From: DASSTY01 sp035760645
Lineage (GTDB): Bacteria; Gemmatimonadota; Gemmatimonadetes; Gemmatimonadales; GWC2-71-9
Length of the DNA: 24,206 bases
Assembly (NCBI GenBank): GCA_035760645.1
Contig: DASTSO010000112.1
Coordinates: 1 to 24,206, forward strand
Direction of reading: 5' to 3'
Shown: positions 1 to 10,154 of the stretch, one piece after another
How positions within the stretch are numbered: the stretch's first letter is position 1
Layout: each line of letters starts with the position of its first letter
Notes under the pieces: generated by a model
What the model was told of the DNA's origin: nothing
The model's input: the letters and a program-made list of their open reading frames with translations, nothing else
The model's database searches: none
Position numbers and translations under genes: made by a program

Positions 1-183
1 CTCGCCCTGCAGCTCGATGCGGGTGATGGTGACGACGGCGGCCTGCACGTCGCCCGGCGCGTCCTTGAGCTTGAGGGACAGCTGCGTGGTGCCGTTGTTG
101 CCGTTCTCGCCGCAGCCGGCGGCGAGGGCGGCGGTGGCGAACAGGAAGGCGGCGGCGAGGCCGCGGCGCGTCTGCGTGAGCAT
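1..183 (-). CDS. DUF4382-type lipoprotein, N-terminal fragment (cut by window edge)
   Basis: Reading leftward from an ATG at 183 gives 61 residues before the window ends. The first 25 residues form a lipoprotein signal peptide: Arg-containing n-region, Ala/Leu core, and lipobox LAAGC with Cys at about residue 24. A Gly/Asn-rich linker follows, then QLSLKLKDAPGDVQAAVVTI, which is the typical opening of the DUF4382 domain. A purine-rich Shine-Dalgarno (AGGAGAAGG) lies just upstream of the ATG. DUF4382 proteins are exported beta-sandwich lipoproteins of unknown function, common in Gemmatimonadota and Bacteroidota. The assignment rests on this short N-terminal match only, and total length is unknown. 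It is the last gene of the leftward group and is separated from the preceding lipoprotein gene by 273 bases, so it may have its own promoter. Confidence 0.7.
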   Translation of the reverse strand, partial: MLTQTRRGLAAAFLFATAALAAGCGENGNNGTTQLSLKLKDAPGDVQAAVVTITRIELQGE

Positions 184-456
184 GCGGTTCCTTCTCCTGA
201 GTTCGATCACGGGCCGGCGACGTTCGGTTCACGCGCCGGCGGGACGGCGCTGCCGAGTGGCAACAAGAGTGCCGCGGGCTTCCAGGCCGCTCGAGCCCGC
301 CTGCGCGGGGTTGCGGCGCGCGTGGTCGCCGACGGCCTGCGGCCGCTGGAACGAATCGTTATGGCCGGCCGTTGCGCCGGTGCAATCGTCTGCGCGGAGG
401 ATCGGGGGTGCCGTGCGCTGGCGCACACACGGTGGAAAGGGATACGAGCGTCCGCC
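184..456. other. Intergenic stretch, no gene seen
   Basis: These 273 bases separate two leftward lipoprotein genes. They hold the ribosome-binding site of the gene starting at 183 and one GGCGGGAC unit near 238-245 like the octamer repeats elsewhere in the window. A leftward TTGCAC/ATAACG pair near 355-390 has roughly promoter spacing but matches consensus poorly. Reading frames here lack a convincing start, composition or family match. Confidence 0.5.
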
Positions 457-930
457 TCACCGCCCGGGTCTCCCCGCCAGCGAGTCGAGCGTCTGCCGCA
501 GCCGCAGCGCGAGCGGATGCTGCGGGGGCAGCGGGCGGTCGAGCTCGCGCGGGGGGAGCGAGGGGTCGGTGACGGCGTGGTAGACCGCTTCGAGGGTGAG
601 CGTGCTGCGGCGGCGATCGATCGGCTCCACCCACGCGCGCACGCGCACGACGTCCGTGCCCACGGCGCCCGCCGCGCCGTGCGCGTGCGGCCGGCCGCTC
701 CGCGCGTCGAACCAGGGGCTCTCGATGAACCCGTCGCGCGGCGCGACGCGCGCGAGCGGGACGCCGTCGGCCCGGAGCGCGGCGGCGAGCTGCTCGGTGG
801 CCGCCGGCACCGGCTGCGCCACCGCCGCGCTCGGCGCCTCCGGCAGCGGCGCGAACGCCGGCCGCGTGGTGGCCGGGTTGCAGGCGGCGAGGAGGGCGAG
901 GGGGAGGAGCGGCGAGAGGCGTCGGAGCAT
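457..930 (-). CDS. Small lipoprotein, function unknown
   Basis: A 157-residue protein starting at ATG 930. Residues 1-17 are a clear type II signal peptide: MLRRL, a Leu/Ala core, and lipobox LAAC with Cys17. The mature part has a Pro/Ala-rich linker (about 20-42) and then a compact region with alternating charged and beta-like segments (WFDARSGR, VVRVRAWVEPIDRRRSTLTLEAVYHAVTD). It ends in a Leu/Arg-rich amphipathic helix. I recognise no family. The segment VVRVRAWVEP...STLTLEAVYHAVTD reads like a beta-hairpin of an envelope-associated domain, but this is only an impression. The gene follows the two-helix membrane protein gene on the same strand after a 112-base gap containing a heptamer inverted repeat, so co-transcription is uncertain. 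Confidence 0.6.
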   Translation of the reverse strand: MLRRLSPLLPLALLAACNPATTRPAFAPLPEAPSAAVAQPVPAATEQLAAALRADGVPLARVAPRDGFIESPWFDARSGRPHAHGAAGAVGTDVVRVRAWVEPIDRRRSTLTLEAVYHAVTDPSLPPRELDRPLPPQHPLALRLRQTLDSLAGRPGR

Positions 931-936
931 GGGAGC

Positions 937-1034
937 AGGGACTAGGGGCTAGGGACCAGGGCGTGGTCGAGAGGGCTCGGTACATGGAGGCGAGCATCGG
1001 CACGGCGCCCCCTAGTCCCTAGCCCCTAGTCCCT
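937..1034. repeat. Heptanucleotide repeats arranged as an inverted repeat
   Basis: Positions 937-956 and 1015-1034 are perfect reverse complements (20 bases each, loop 58 bases). Each arm is built of seven-base units: GGGACTA/GGGGCTA/GGGACCA on the left, and CCCCCTA/GTCCCTA/GCCCCTA/GTCCCTA/GTCCCTG on the right (about 1008-1042). The structure fills the gap between two leftward genes and could fold in RNA as a long hairpin, so it may act as a transcript end or stabiliser for the gene ending at 1043. It lacks a U tract on either side. Confidence 0.75.
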
Positions 1035-1042
1035 AGTCCCTG

Positions 1043-1870
1043 TCACTTCAGGTTCTTCCGCACCTCGTCCACGATCATCCCCAGCAGCCCCGCGCGGCTC
1101 GGCGGGAGCTGGTGCTGCGGCTTCACGCCGCCCTGCTCGAGGTGGTCGAGCGCGCGCTCGAGGCCGAGCGCGATGCGCTCGAGCTTCGGCGGGTACTGGC
1201 GCACGAGGCCGTAGCCGAGGCCCAGGGCGAGCGGCACCGGCGCGACGGCGACGGCGGCGAAGGCGCCGAGGGTGAAGAGCACCGCGGTGGCGGCGGCGCC
1301 CACGGTGACGGCCGCCGCGCCGCCGCCCAGGAGCTGGCCGCGCAGCCCGCGCACGTCGGCCTGCAGGAGGACGTGGCAGTAGCCCTCCTCGAGCGGCGTG
1401 AAGGTGGCGGTGACGGTCTGCGCCTTGTCGAGCATGAAGAGCTTGCGCCCGCCGAAGGCGGCCGAGGATTTCCGGATCGCGGCCTGGAAGCCGGAGATCG
1501 GCTCCCAGGTGACGCGGTTGGGCTGGCGGCGCTGGACGCAGAGCAGCTCGTGCTCGTCGAACCAGGCGGCGAGCGCGTCGGCGAGCGCCTCGGGGCGGCC
1601 CAGCACGACGCGCTGCGCGGCGACGCTGCCGGGGCCCACCGCGCGGTCGAGCAGCCCCGAGGGCTCGCCGAGGGAGACGCGGCCGCGCTCCTCGACGAGC
1701 GCCTGCTGGAGATAGCGCGCCGGGATGCCGACCTCGCGGCCGAGGGCGAGGAGCTCCTGCTCGCTCAGCTCGTCGCCGATCGCGTGCTCGGAGGTCTGCA
1801 GCTCGGCGGCGCGCTGGATGATGCGCTCCAGCGCGGCGCGGTCGATCCGGGCCGGGAGTTGCTCCGCCAT
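1043..1870 (-). CDS. Two-helix membrane protein of unknown function, downstream of slipin
   Basis: 275 residues, ATG at 1870. The N-terminal 70 residues are charged and helical (RAALERIIQRAAELQ, LSEQELLALGREVGIPARYLQQAL) and look like a small helix-turn-helix-like or oligomerisation module. Residues about 85-175 are soluble alpha/beta. Residues about 178-222 are a Gly/Ala/Val-rich hydrophobic hairpin (two transmembrane helices). The tail is an amphipathic helix (LERIALGLERALDHLEQG). Such proteins recur in Gemmatimonadota as uncharacterised membrane proteins (from memory, not checked). The gene begins 19 bases after the slipin stop, and its probable Shine-Dalgarno (AGGGAG) overlaps that stop, so the two are very likely translated from one message. 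A role in a membrane microdomain with the slipin is an inference. Confidence 0.65.
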   Translation of the reverse strand: MAEQLPARIDRAALERIIQRAAELQTSEHAIGDELSEQELLALGREVGIPARYLQQALVEERGRVSLGEPSGLLDRAVGPGSVAAQRVVLGRPEALADALAAWFDEHELLCVQRRQPNRVTWEPISGFQAAIRKSSAAFGGRKLFMLDKAQTVTATFTPLEEGYCHVLLQADVRGLRGQLLGGGAAAVTVGAAATAVLFTLGAFAAVAVAPVPLALGLGYGLVRQYPPKLERIALGLERALDHLEQGGVKPQHQLPPSRAGLLGMIVDEVRKNLK

Positions 1871-1889
1871 CGCGCGGTTCGCCGCTCCC

Positions 1890-2798
1890 TCAGCTCTCGA
1901 CGCGGATCTGCGGATGCAGCGCCGCGCGCGGGTCGGTGCGCGGGTCGGTGCGCGGGTCGGCCGGCGGCAGCGCGCCCGGATTCGGGGCCGCGCCCGGCAC
2001 CGCCGGCGTCGCCGGCGACGCCGGCGCGGCGGGCGTGCCCTGCTGTGCGACGGCGCCCTCGAGGCGGCCGAGGAAGGGGCGGATCATCTCGATGGGGACC
2101 GGGAAGATCGTCGTCGAGTTGTTCTCCGCCGCGATCTCGGTGACCGTCTGCAGGTAGCGCAGCTGCAGCGCACTCGGCTCGGAGGCGAGCGTGCGCGCCG
2201 CCTGCGCGAGCGTCTCGGAGGCCTGCAGCTCGCCCTGCGCGGCGATCACCTTGGCGCGCCGCTCGCGCTCGGCCTCGGCCTGGCGCGCCATGGCGCGCTT
2301 CATGTTCTCGGGGAGGTCCACGTCCTTCACCTCGACGGCCGAGACCTCGATCCCCCACGCCTCGGTGCGCTCGTCGATGATCTTCTTCAACACCGCGTTG
2401 ATCTTCTCGCGGTCGCTCAGGAGCTCGTCGAGCTCCACCTCGCCCAGCACCGAGCGCAGCGTGGTCTGCGAGAGCTGGCTCGTGGCGTAGAGGTAGTCCT
2501 CGATCTCGAGGATCGCCTTCGAGGGATCGCTGACGCGCATGTAGAGCACCGCGTTCACCTTCACCGACACGTTGTCGCGGGTGATCACGTCCTGCGGCGG
2601 GATGTCCATCGCCACGACGCGCAGGCTCACGCGCCGCATGGTGGCGAGGAAGGCGGGCACGAAGACGATGCCCGGCCCCTTGGTGCCCGAGTGGCGGCCC
2701 AGCAGGAACGCCACCCCGCGCTCGTACTCGCGCAGCACGCGCAGGCTCAGGAACGAGTAGGCGACCAGGATGAGGAGGACGATCACGAGCTCAGGCAT
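1890..2798 (-). CDS. Slipin / stomatin-like SPFH-domain membrane protein
   Basis: 302 residues from ATG 2798, with GGAG a few bases upstream. Residues 3-20 form a single N-terminal membrane helix. Then comes the classic slipin sequence: REYERGVAFLLGR, KGPGIVFVPAF, then V(A)MDIPPQDVITRDNVSVKVNA, YATSQLSQTTLRSVLGEVELDELLSDREKIN and WGIEVSAVEVKDVDLPE. An Ala/Glu/Arg coiled-coil segment follows (MARQAEAERERRAKVIAAQGE), then NSTTIFPVPIEMI. Slipins are oligomeric membrane scaffold proteins, often paired with an NfeD protein; no NfeD is seen here. The tail after about residue 250 is an unusual Pro/Ala-rich extension containing three TDPR repeats encoded by a 12-base tandem repeat near 1927-1965. Typical slipins are about 250-260 residues, so this extension accounts for the extra length. 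A kinase gene lies upstream on the same strand; the unknown membrane protein gene follows directly. Confidence 0.9.
   Translation of the reverse strand: MPELVIVLLILVAYSFLSLRVLREYERGVAFLLGRHSGTKGPGIVFVPAFLATMRRVSLRVVAMDIPPQDVITRDNVSVKVNAVLYMRVSDPSKAILEIEDYLYATSQLSQTTLRSVLGEVELDELLSDREKINAVLKKIIDERTEAWGIEVSAVEVKDVDLPENMKRAMARQAEAERERRAKVIAAQGELQASETLAQAARTLASEPSALQLRYLQTVTEIAAENNSTTIFPVPIEMIRPFLGRLEGAVAQQGTPAAPASPATPAVPGAAPNPGALPPADPRTDPRTDPRAALHPQIRVES
1927..1965. repeat. 12-base tandem repeat in slipin tail
   Basis: About three copies of GCGCGGGTCGGT encode the RTDP-type repeats near the C-terminus of the slipin. The unit is a multiple of three, so copy-number change would lengthen or shorten the tail without a frameshift. 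Confidence 0.75.
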
Positions 2799-2838
2799 GA
2801 TCCGCTCCGCGAGAAAGAAGGAGGGCCCCGGATGGGGG

Positions 2839-2868
2839 AATATCGCCCCGGGCGCGGGGGCGGTACAA
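2839..2868 (-). promoter_or_regulatory. Possible sigma70-like promoter of the slipin gene
   Basis: Reading leftward, TTGTAC (2868-2863) and GATATT (2844-2839) are separated by 18 bases. This places a start site about 35 bases before the slipin ATG. Matches to TTGACA/TATAAT are only partial. It is the only A/T-containing patch in an otherwise G/C-only gap, which is why it is listed. Confidence 0.3.
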
Positions 2869-2869
2869 G

Positions 2870-2908
2870 CGAGGGACGAGGAACGAGGAACTAGGGGCGA
2901 GGGAGGGC

Positions 2909-2911
<3 letters not shown>
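2870..2911. repeat. Heptanucleotide tandem repeat ending in the kinase stop codon
   Basis: Seven-base units run CGAGGGA, CGAGGAA, CGAGGAA, CTAGGGG, CGAGGGA, GGGCCTA. The CTA at 2909-2911 is the TAG stop codon of the histidine kinase read on the minus strand. The unit resembles the heptamers at 937-1042. Confidence 0.65.
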
Positions 2912-6544
<3,633 letters not shown>

Positions 6545-6597
6545 GACCCCCCGCCGGTCCACCGGTACCCCTCCCGGGACACACCACCCCAACCGGC

Positions 6598-6611
6598 GAC
6601 GCTAGAGCGTC
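6598..6611. promoter_or_regulatory. Short dyad upstream of the kinase gene
   Basis: GACGCT-AG-AGCGTC is a perfect six-base dyad 54 bases before the kinase ATG, placed where an operator or a promoter-proximal hairpin could act. No protein is known to bind it, and in DNA of this GC content such dyads also arise by chance. Confidence 0.25.
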
Positions 6612-6662
6612 GTCGGGAAGGTCGCTGTGACGGCAGTTACCACCGTCGGCTCAGTAAACGGA

Positions 6663-6689
6663 CGCCCCTGCGACGATGTGACAGGGGCG
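6663..6689 (-). terminator. Candidate terminator hairpin after the zinc-ribbon gene
   Basis: CGCCCCTG (6663-6670) and CAGGGGCG (6682-6689) form an eight-base perfect stem with an 11-base loop, about 40 bases past the stop of the zinc-ribbon gene. Leftward, the stem is followed only by TCCGTTTAC, a weak T tract, so efficiency is doubtful. Confidence 0.45.
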
Positions 6690-6694
6690 GGGGG

Positions 6695-6716
6695 CGACGG
6701 CAGGCCGACGGCAGGC
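6695..6716. repeat. Two tandem 11-base units
   Basis: CGACGGCAGGC occurs twice in a row (6695-6705, 6706-6716) in the gap between the zinc-ribbon stop and the candidate terminator hairpin. Function unknown. Confidence 0.6.
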
Positions 6717-6728
6717 CGGGCGCGGGGC

Positions 6729-7421
6729 TCAGGGGGTCAGGGCGCAGCCGCAGGTGACGCAGTGGCGCCAGCCGACCTCGACCTCGCTCCGGCACTCGGG
6801 ACAGCGTGCCGCCGTCTGGCTCTGGCCGCAGTGGGGGCAGAAGTTCACCGGCCGGCCCCCGGGGAGGGTGCCGCCGCAGTAGAGGCAGCGCTCGGCGGCG
6901 AGGGGGGCGGGAGGGGGCGCGGCCCGGATGCCGTCGAGTGGGAGCACGTCGTGCTCGGCCTCGGCCTCGGCCGCGGGCTCCGTCGCGCCGGCTTCCGTCG
7001 CCCGAGCATCCGCCGTCCCGCCGTCCCGCCCTCCCGCCGCCGGCGGCCCGTACGCCCGCTCGACCGGATCCGGCCCCAGCGCATAGGCGAGCGGCTCGCC
7101 GGCGAGCACGACCTCGGCCTCGGCGTGCCGCTGCAGGACGCCGAGGTCGGGGTTGGCGCTCGCCGCCTCGGCGGCGAAGGCCTGGCGGGCCTCGGCCGGG
7201 GTGGTCGTGACGAGCCCGCCCTCGCCCGCGGCGAGGCGGACGACGAGGAGCTCGTAGTCCTCGTGGGTGTCGATGCCGAGGCCGCGGCGGGCGCTGCGGT
7301 AGGGGAGGAAGGTATCGGCGATGCGCGCCACCGGGATCGGCTGGTGGAGCGAGAGCGGGTCGCGCTCGGCGATCCCGGCGACCAGGGCGCGGAAGAAGCG
7401 CGCGAGGACGGCGTCGGTCAT
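6729..7421 (-). CDS. Double zinc-ribbon protein of unknown function
   Basis: 230 residues from ATG 7421. The N-terminal 120 residues form a soluble, mostly helical domain (AVLARFFRALVAGIAERDPLSLHQPIPVARIADTFLPYRSARR, then HEDYELLVVRLAAGEGGLV) that I do not recognise. Residues about 125-172 are a low-complexity Ala/Glu/Pro linker, partly encoded by an octamer repeat. Residues 179-226 carry two zinc ribbons: C179-x2-C182 with C195-x2-C198 (CLYC, CPHC), then C207-x2-C210 with C221-x2-C224 (CPEC, CVTC). This resembles the double zinc ribbon (DZANK-like) of scaffolding or nucleic-acid-associated proteins. The gene starts five bases after the RNase H-like gene stops, so its ribosome-binding site lies inside that gene and the pair should be co-translated. 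Confidence 0.7.
   Translation of the reverse strand: MTDAVLARFFRALVAGIAERDPLSLHQPIPVARIADTFLPYRSARRGLGIDTHEDYELLVVRLAAGEGGLVTTTPAEARQAFAAEAASANPDLGVLQRHAEAEVVLAGEPLAYALGPDPVERAYGPPAAGGRDGGTADARATEAGATEPAAEAEAEHDVLPLDGIRAAPPPAPLAAERCLYCGGTLPGGRPVNFCPHCGQSQTAARCPECRSEVEVGWRHCVTCGCALTP
7011..7041. repeat. Octanucleotide tandem repeat inside a coding linker
   Basis: CGCCGTCC, CGCCGTCC, CGCCCTCC, then a partial unit. The repeat encodes residues about 128-138 of the zinc-ribbon protein. Eight is not a multiple of three, so gain or loss of a unit shifts the frame and would remove both zinc ribbons. The same unit, in reverse complement (GGCGGGAn), occurs in intergenic DNA at 8070-8101 and 20713-20783. 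Confidence 0.7.
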
Positions 7422-7426
7422 GGCGG

Positions 7427-8056
7427 TCACGCCTTCTCGGCGAGGGCGAACGTCTCGCCCGCTGCGACGCGGCGCGCGAGCGCGGCGAACGTCTCGTCGG
7501 GATCGTAGCGCAGGAAGAGGCCCTTCGCGCGTTTCGCCGAGAGCCAGGCCGCGAAGCCCGACTCGACGGCGCCCGCGCTGTCGGTCTGCTCCTTCGCGGC
7601 GCGGATGGCGAGGTCGTTGGCGTACTCGTTCTTCGCGTGGCCCTTGTGCCCGCGCACCCAGGTCCACTGCACGTCATGGCGGCGCGCGGCCTCGACGAGC
7701 CCCTGCCACAGCTCGAGGTTCTCGATCGGCCCCGCGGCGCGGCGCCAGCCGCGGCGGATCCAGCCGGGCACCCACTCGCGCATCCCCTTCACGAGATACT
7801 CCGAGTCGCTCACGAGGAGCACGCGCATGCGCACCCCCTTGCCGGCGAGGATGTCGAGCGCGGCGCGCGCGCCGGCGAGCGCCATGCGGTTGTTCGTCGT
7901 CGCGGGGGCGCTGAGCCAGAAGTCGCGCCGCTGCACCCCCTGCGCGGTGCGCACCTCGATGAGCCCGCCGCCGCCGCCGGGGTTGTCGCCCTGGCGGCCG
8001 TTGCCGAGACAGCTCTCGTCGAGATGGAGGATGGCGATGGGCTGGGTGGTGGTCAC
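7427..8056 (-). CDS. RNase HI-family protein with altered catalytic residues
   Basis: 209 residues from GTG 8056 (MTTTQPIAIL). The RNase H fold is clear: HLDESCLGN at 11-19, NPGGGGGLIEV at 25-35, TTNNRM at 53-58, LLVSDSEYLVKGM at 80-92, and WVRGHKGHAKNEYANDLA at 133-150. RNase HI cuts the RNA of RNA:DNA hybrids using four carboxylates (Asp10, Glu48, Asp70, Asp134 in E. coli). Asp13 and Asp84 match the first and third, and His137 matches His124. The Glu of the NNRME motif is Ala59 here, and the fourth Asp aligns with Asn147 (Asp148 is next). A 55-residue C-terminal extension follows (SGFAAWLSAKRAKGLFLRYD, then FAALARRVAAGETF). It may be a divergent active subfamily, or a non-cutting hybrid-binding protein. 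It sits upstream of and nearly joined to the zinc-ribbon gene and is divergent from the phosphodiesterase gene. Confidence 0.8.
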   Translation of the reverse strand: MTTTQPIAILHLDESCLGNGRQGDNPGGGGGLIEVRTAQGVQRRDFWLSAPATTNNRMALAGARAALDILAGKGVRMRVLLVSDSEYLVKGMREWVPGWIRRGWRRAAGPIENLELWQGLVEAARRHDVQWTWVRGHKGHAKNEYANDLAIRAAKEQTDSAGAVESGFAAWLSAKRAKGLFLRYDPDETFAALARRVAAGETFALAEKA

Positions 8057-8069
8057 GGCGGGAAGATAG

Positions 8070-8101
8070 GCGGGAGGGCGGGAAGGCGGGAAGGCGGAGG
8101 T
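8070..8101. repeat. Octanucleotide tandem repeat in divergent intergenic region
   Basis: GCGGGAGG, GCGGGAAG, GCGGGAAG, GCGGAGGT lie between the RNase H-like gene and the phosphodiesterase gene. The last unit runs into a strong Shine-Dalgarno sequence, GGAGGTGATT (8096-8105), so the repeat array abuts or helps form the ribosome-binding site of the rightward gene. Confidence 0.7.
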
Positions 8102-8117
8102 GATTATTCTTCCGGCC

Positions 8118-10154
8118 GTGCACACTCGACTCCACGTTCTCGCGGCGCTCGTGCTCGCCGCCGCCTGCGCGCCGGCGCCGACGCGGGAATCCGCCCCGGC
8201 GCCCGCGCCGGCGCGCCATCGCGCGATCCTCGTCAGCTTCGATTCGTTCAACGAGCGCCGCGCGCTCGAGACGGTGCCGGCCGAGGCGACGCCGGCGCTC
8301 CGCGCGCTCTTCCGCCGCGGCGCCTGCGCGGCGTACGCGCGGCCGGCGTGGCCCAGCAAGACGGCGGCCTCCCACGCCTCGCTCTGGACCGGGGCCTACG
8401 GCGACGTGGACGGGATCGCCGCCAACTCGCAGCCGCCCCTCCCGCGCGACCGGCACGCGATCACCGAGCTCGTCTCCGGCTACTCGGCCGAGTGGCTGCG
8501 GGCCGAGCCGATCTGGGTGACGGCGGCGCTCGCGGGGCGGCGCGTCGTGGGGCATCACCCGACCCAGGCGCCGGGCGTGCCGGGCTACCCGCCCGTCACG
8601 GGCGCGCGCGACACCGCGCGCGCCGCCGCGCACGCGGCCGCCGAGCGGGCCCTCGCCGATACGAGCGCCGTGGTGCTCAACGGCTACAACGGGCACTATG
8701 CGCCCGACCTCGCGCTCACGCCGAAGACCGCGCCGCCGCACGCGGCCGTCGGGTGGCGGAACCTCGGGCGGCTCGGCCCCACGCTGCCGCCGCGCGAGAT
8801 CGCCTGGCGCGCGGGGGACGACTCCGTGTTCGCCGTCTTCTACGGGCGCGACCGCTACACGCACGTGCTCGTCGCCCCCGAGCGCGACGCGGCGCGCGGC
8901 GTCGTCGCGGCAGCGGTGCCGGCCGAGCGCACCTCGCCCCGCGGGCGCGAGCTGGCGCGGTACTTCTCCGCGCCGCTCGTGCTCGCCGTGCGGCCGACGC
9001 GCACCCTGCCCGCCGGGCACGTCTATCTCCGCGTCCGGCTCTTCGCGCTCGCGGCGGACGCCTCCGACTTCCTCCTCTTCCAGCCCGCGCTCGACGTGGT
9101 GCAGGCCAACCACCCGGCGGCGGCCGACGCCTATCTCGCCGCGATCGGCGGCTGGGTCGGGAACGGTCCCTCCGAGCTGGTGCGCACCGGCGGCCTCGGC
9201 CGCCCGCTACCCGACGGCGGCGACGGCGAGGCGGAGCTCCGGTATCTCGAGGCGCTCGAGCTGGTGACGCGGCAGTTCATGCGCGGCAGCGCGTGGGCGT
9301 GGGCGCGGCGGCCCGACCTGCAGGTGGACTACTTCCCGGTGGCGGACGAGACCGACCACCTCTGGTACGGCTACGTCGATCCCGCCTCGCCGGCCTACCG
9401 GCCCGCGCTCGCGCGCGCGATCCAGGCGATGCGGGCGCGGGCGTGGACCCTCGTGGACCTGCGCCTCGCCGCGCTCGAGCGGCTCGTCGCGGGGGATCCC
9501 GACGCGGCGCTGTTCGTCGGCGGCGATCACGGGATGCGCGCCACCTGGCGCGCCTTCCGGCCCAACGTCGCGCTCGCCGCCGCGGGGCTCCTCGCGGTGG
9601 ACGACTCGGGACGCATCGATCCCGCGCGCACCCGCGCGCTCGCGCCCGACGGGCTCTACGTCATGGTGAACACCACCGACTGGAAGCAGGGCATCGTGCC
9701 GGCGGAGTCGGTGGGCGTCGTCGTGGAGCGCGCCGACAGCGCGCTCCGCGCCGTGCGCGGCCCCGACGGCGCGCCGGTGGTGACGCGCACCTGGCGCGTG
9801 CCGGCGGCCGCGGCCGCGGCCGACTCCCTCGGCCGCGGCGGCCCGGTGGGCGGTGTGCTCTACTGGGAGACCGCGCCGGGCTACGTCTGGCAGCGCGGCG
9901 TGAAGGGCCCCGCCGCCGAGACCGCGCGCGTCGGCGCGGACCACGGCTTCCCGTCGCTCGCGCCCGACATGTACACCGTGCTCTGCGGCCTCGGGCCCGC
10001 GTTCCCGGCGCGCCGCCTCCCGCCGGCGCGCACGATCGACGCGGCACCGACCGTCGCCGCGTGGCTCGGCATCCCCGCGCCGCGCTTCGCGCGGGGGCGG
10101 GCGGTGCTCGATAACGGCGCGCGGGGCCCGGCCCGCGTGCGAGTCGGCCCCTGA
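8118..10154 (+). CDS. Lipoprotein of the nucleotide pyrophosphatase/phosphodiesterase (alkaline phosphatase) superfamily
   Basis: 678 residues from GTG 8118. An in-frame GTG at 8100 lies inside the Shine-Dalgarno GGAGGTGATT, so 8118 is preferred although the spacing is slightly long. Residues 1-17 are a lipoprotein signal (VLAAAC, Cys17), followed by an Ala/Pro tether. The metal-dependent core is intact: Asp42 (VSFDSF), nucleophile Thr82 in WPSKTAASH, Asn103 after DGI, Asp410/His414 (DETDH), Asp470/His471 (GGDHGM) and His609 (ADHGF). These match the two-metal site of NPP enzymes, which hydrolyse phosphodiester or pyrophosphate bonds. The usual HGI after the nucleophile loop is DGI here. A large insertion (about residues 110-400) between the nucleophile loop and the second metal ligands is specific to this protein and unrecognised. 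The product should act in the periplasm or at the cell surface. The substrate cannot be told. Confidence 0.87.
   Translation: MHTRLHVLAALVLAAACAPAPTRESAPAPAPARHRAILVSFDSFNERRALETVPAEATPALRALFRRGACAAYARPAWPSKTAASHASLWTGAYGDVDGIAANSQPPLPRDRHAITELVSGYSAEWLRAEPIWVTAALAGRRVVGHHPTQAPGVPGYPPVTGARDTARAAAHAAAERALADTSAVVLNGYNGHYAPDLALTPKTAPPHAAVGWRNLGRLGPTLPPREIAWRAGDDSVFAVFYGRDRYTHVLVAPERDAARGVVAAAVPAERTSPRGRELARYFSAPLVLAVRPTRTLPAGHVYLRVRLFALAADASDFLLFQPALDVVQANHPAAADAYLAAIGGWVGNGPSELVRTGGLGRPLPDGGDGEAELRYLEALELVTRQFMRGSAWAWARRPDLQVDYFPVADETDHLWYGYVDPASPAYRPALARAIQAMRARAWTLVDLRLAALERLVAGDPDAALFVGGDHGMRATWRAFRPNVALAAAGLLAVDDSGRIDPARTRALAPDGLYVMVNTTDWKQGIVPAESVGVVVERADSALRAVRGPDGAPVVTRTWRVPAAAAAADSLGRGGPVGGVLYWETAPGYVWQRGVKGPAAETARVGADHGFPSLAPDMYTVLCGLGPAFPARRLPPARTIDAAPTVAAWLGIPAPRFARGRAVLDNGARGPARVRVGP

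Noticed and set aside
320..395. Sigma70 promoter on the minus strand before the DUF4382 gene
   Set aside because: TTGCAC and ATAACG have suitable spacing, but each matches the consensus at only about half the positions and lies about 170 bases from the start codon.
7637..10114. An 825-codon plus-strand frame across the RNase H-like and phosphodiesterase genes
   Set aside because: Its translation is Arg/Ala-rich with no motif and crosses two genes with recognisable catalytic motifs on their own frames and strands.
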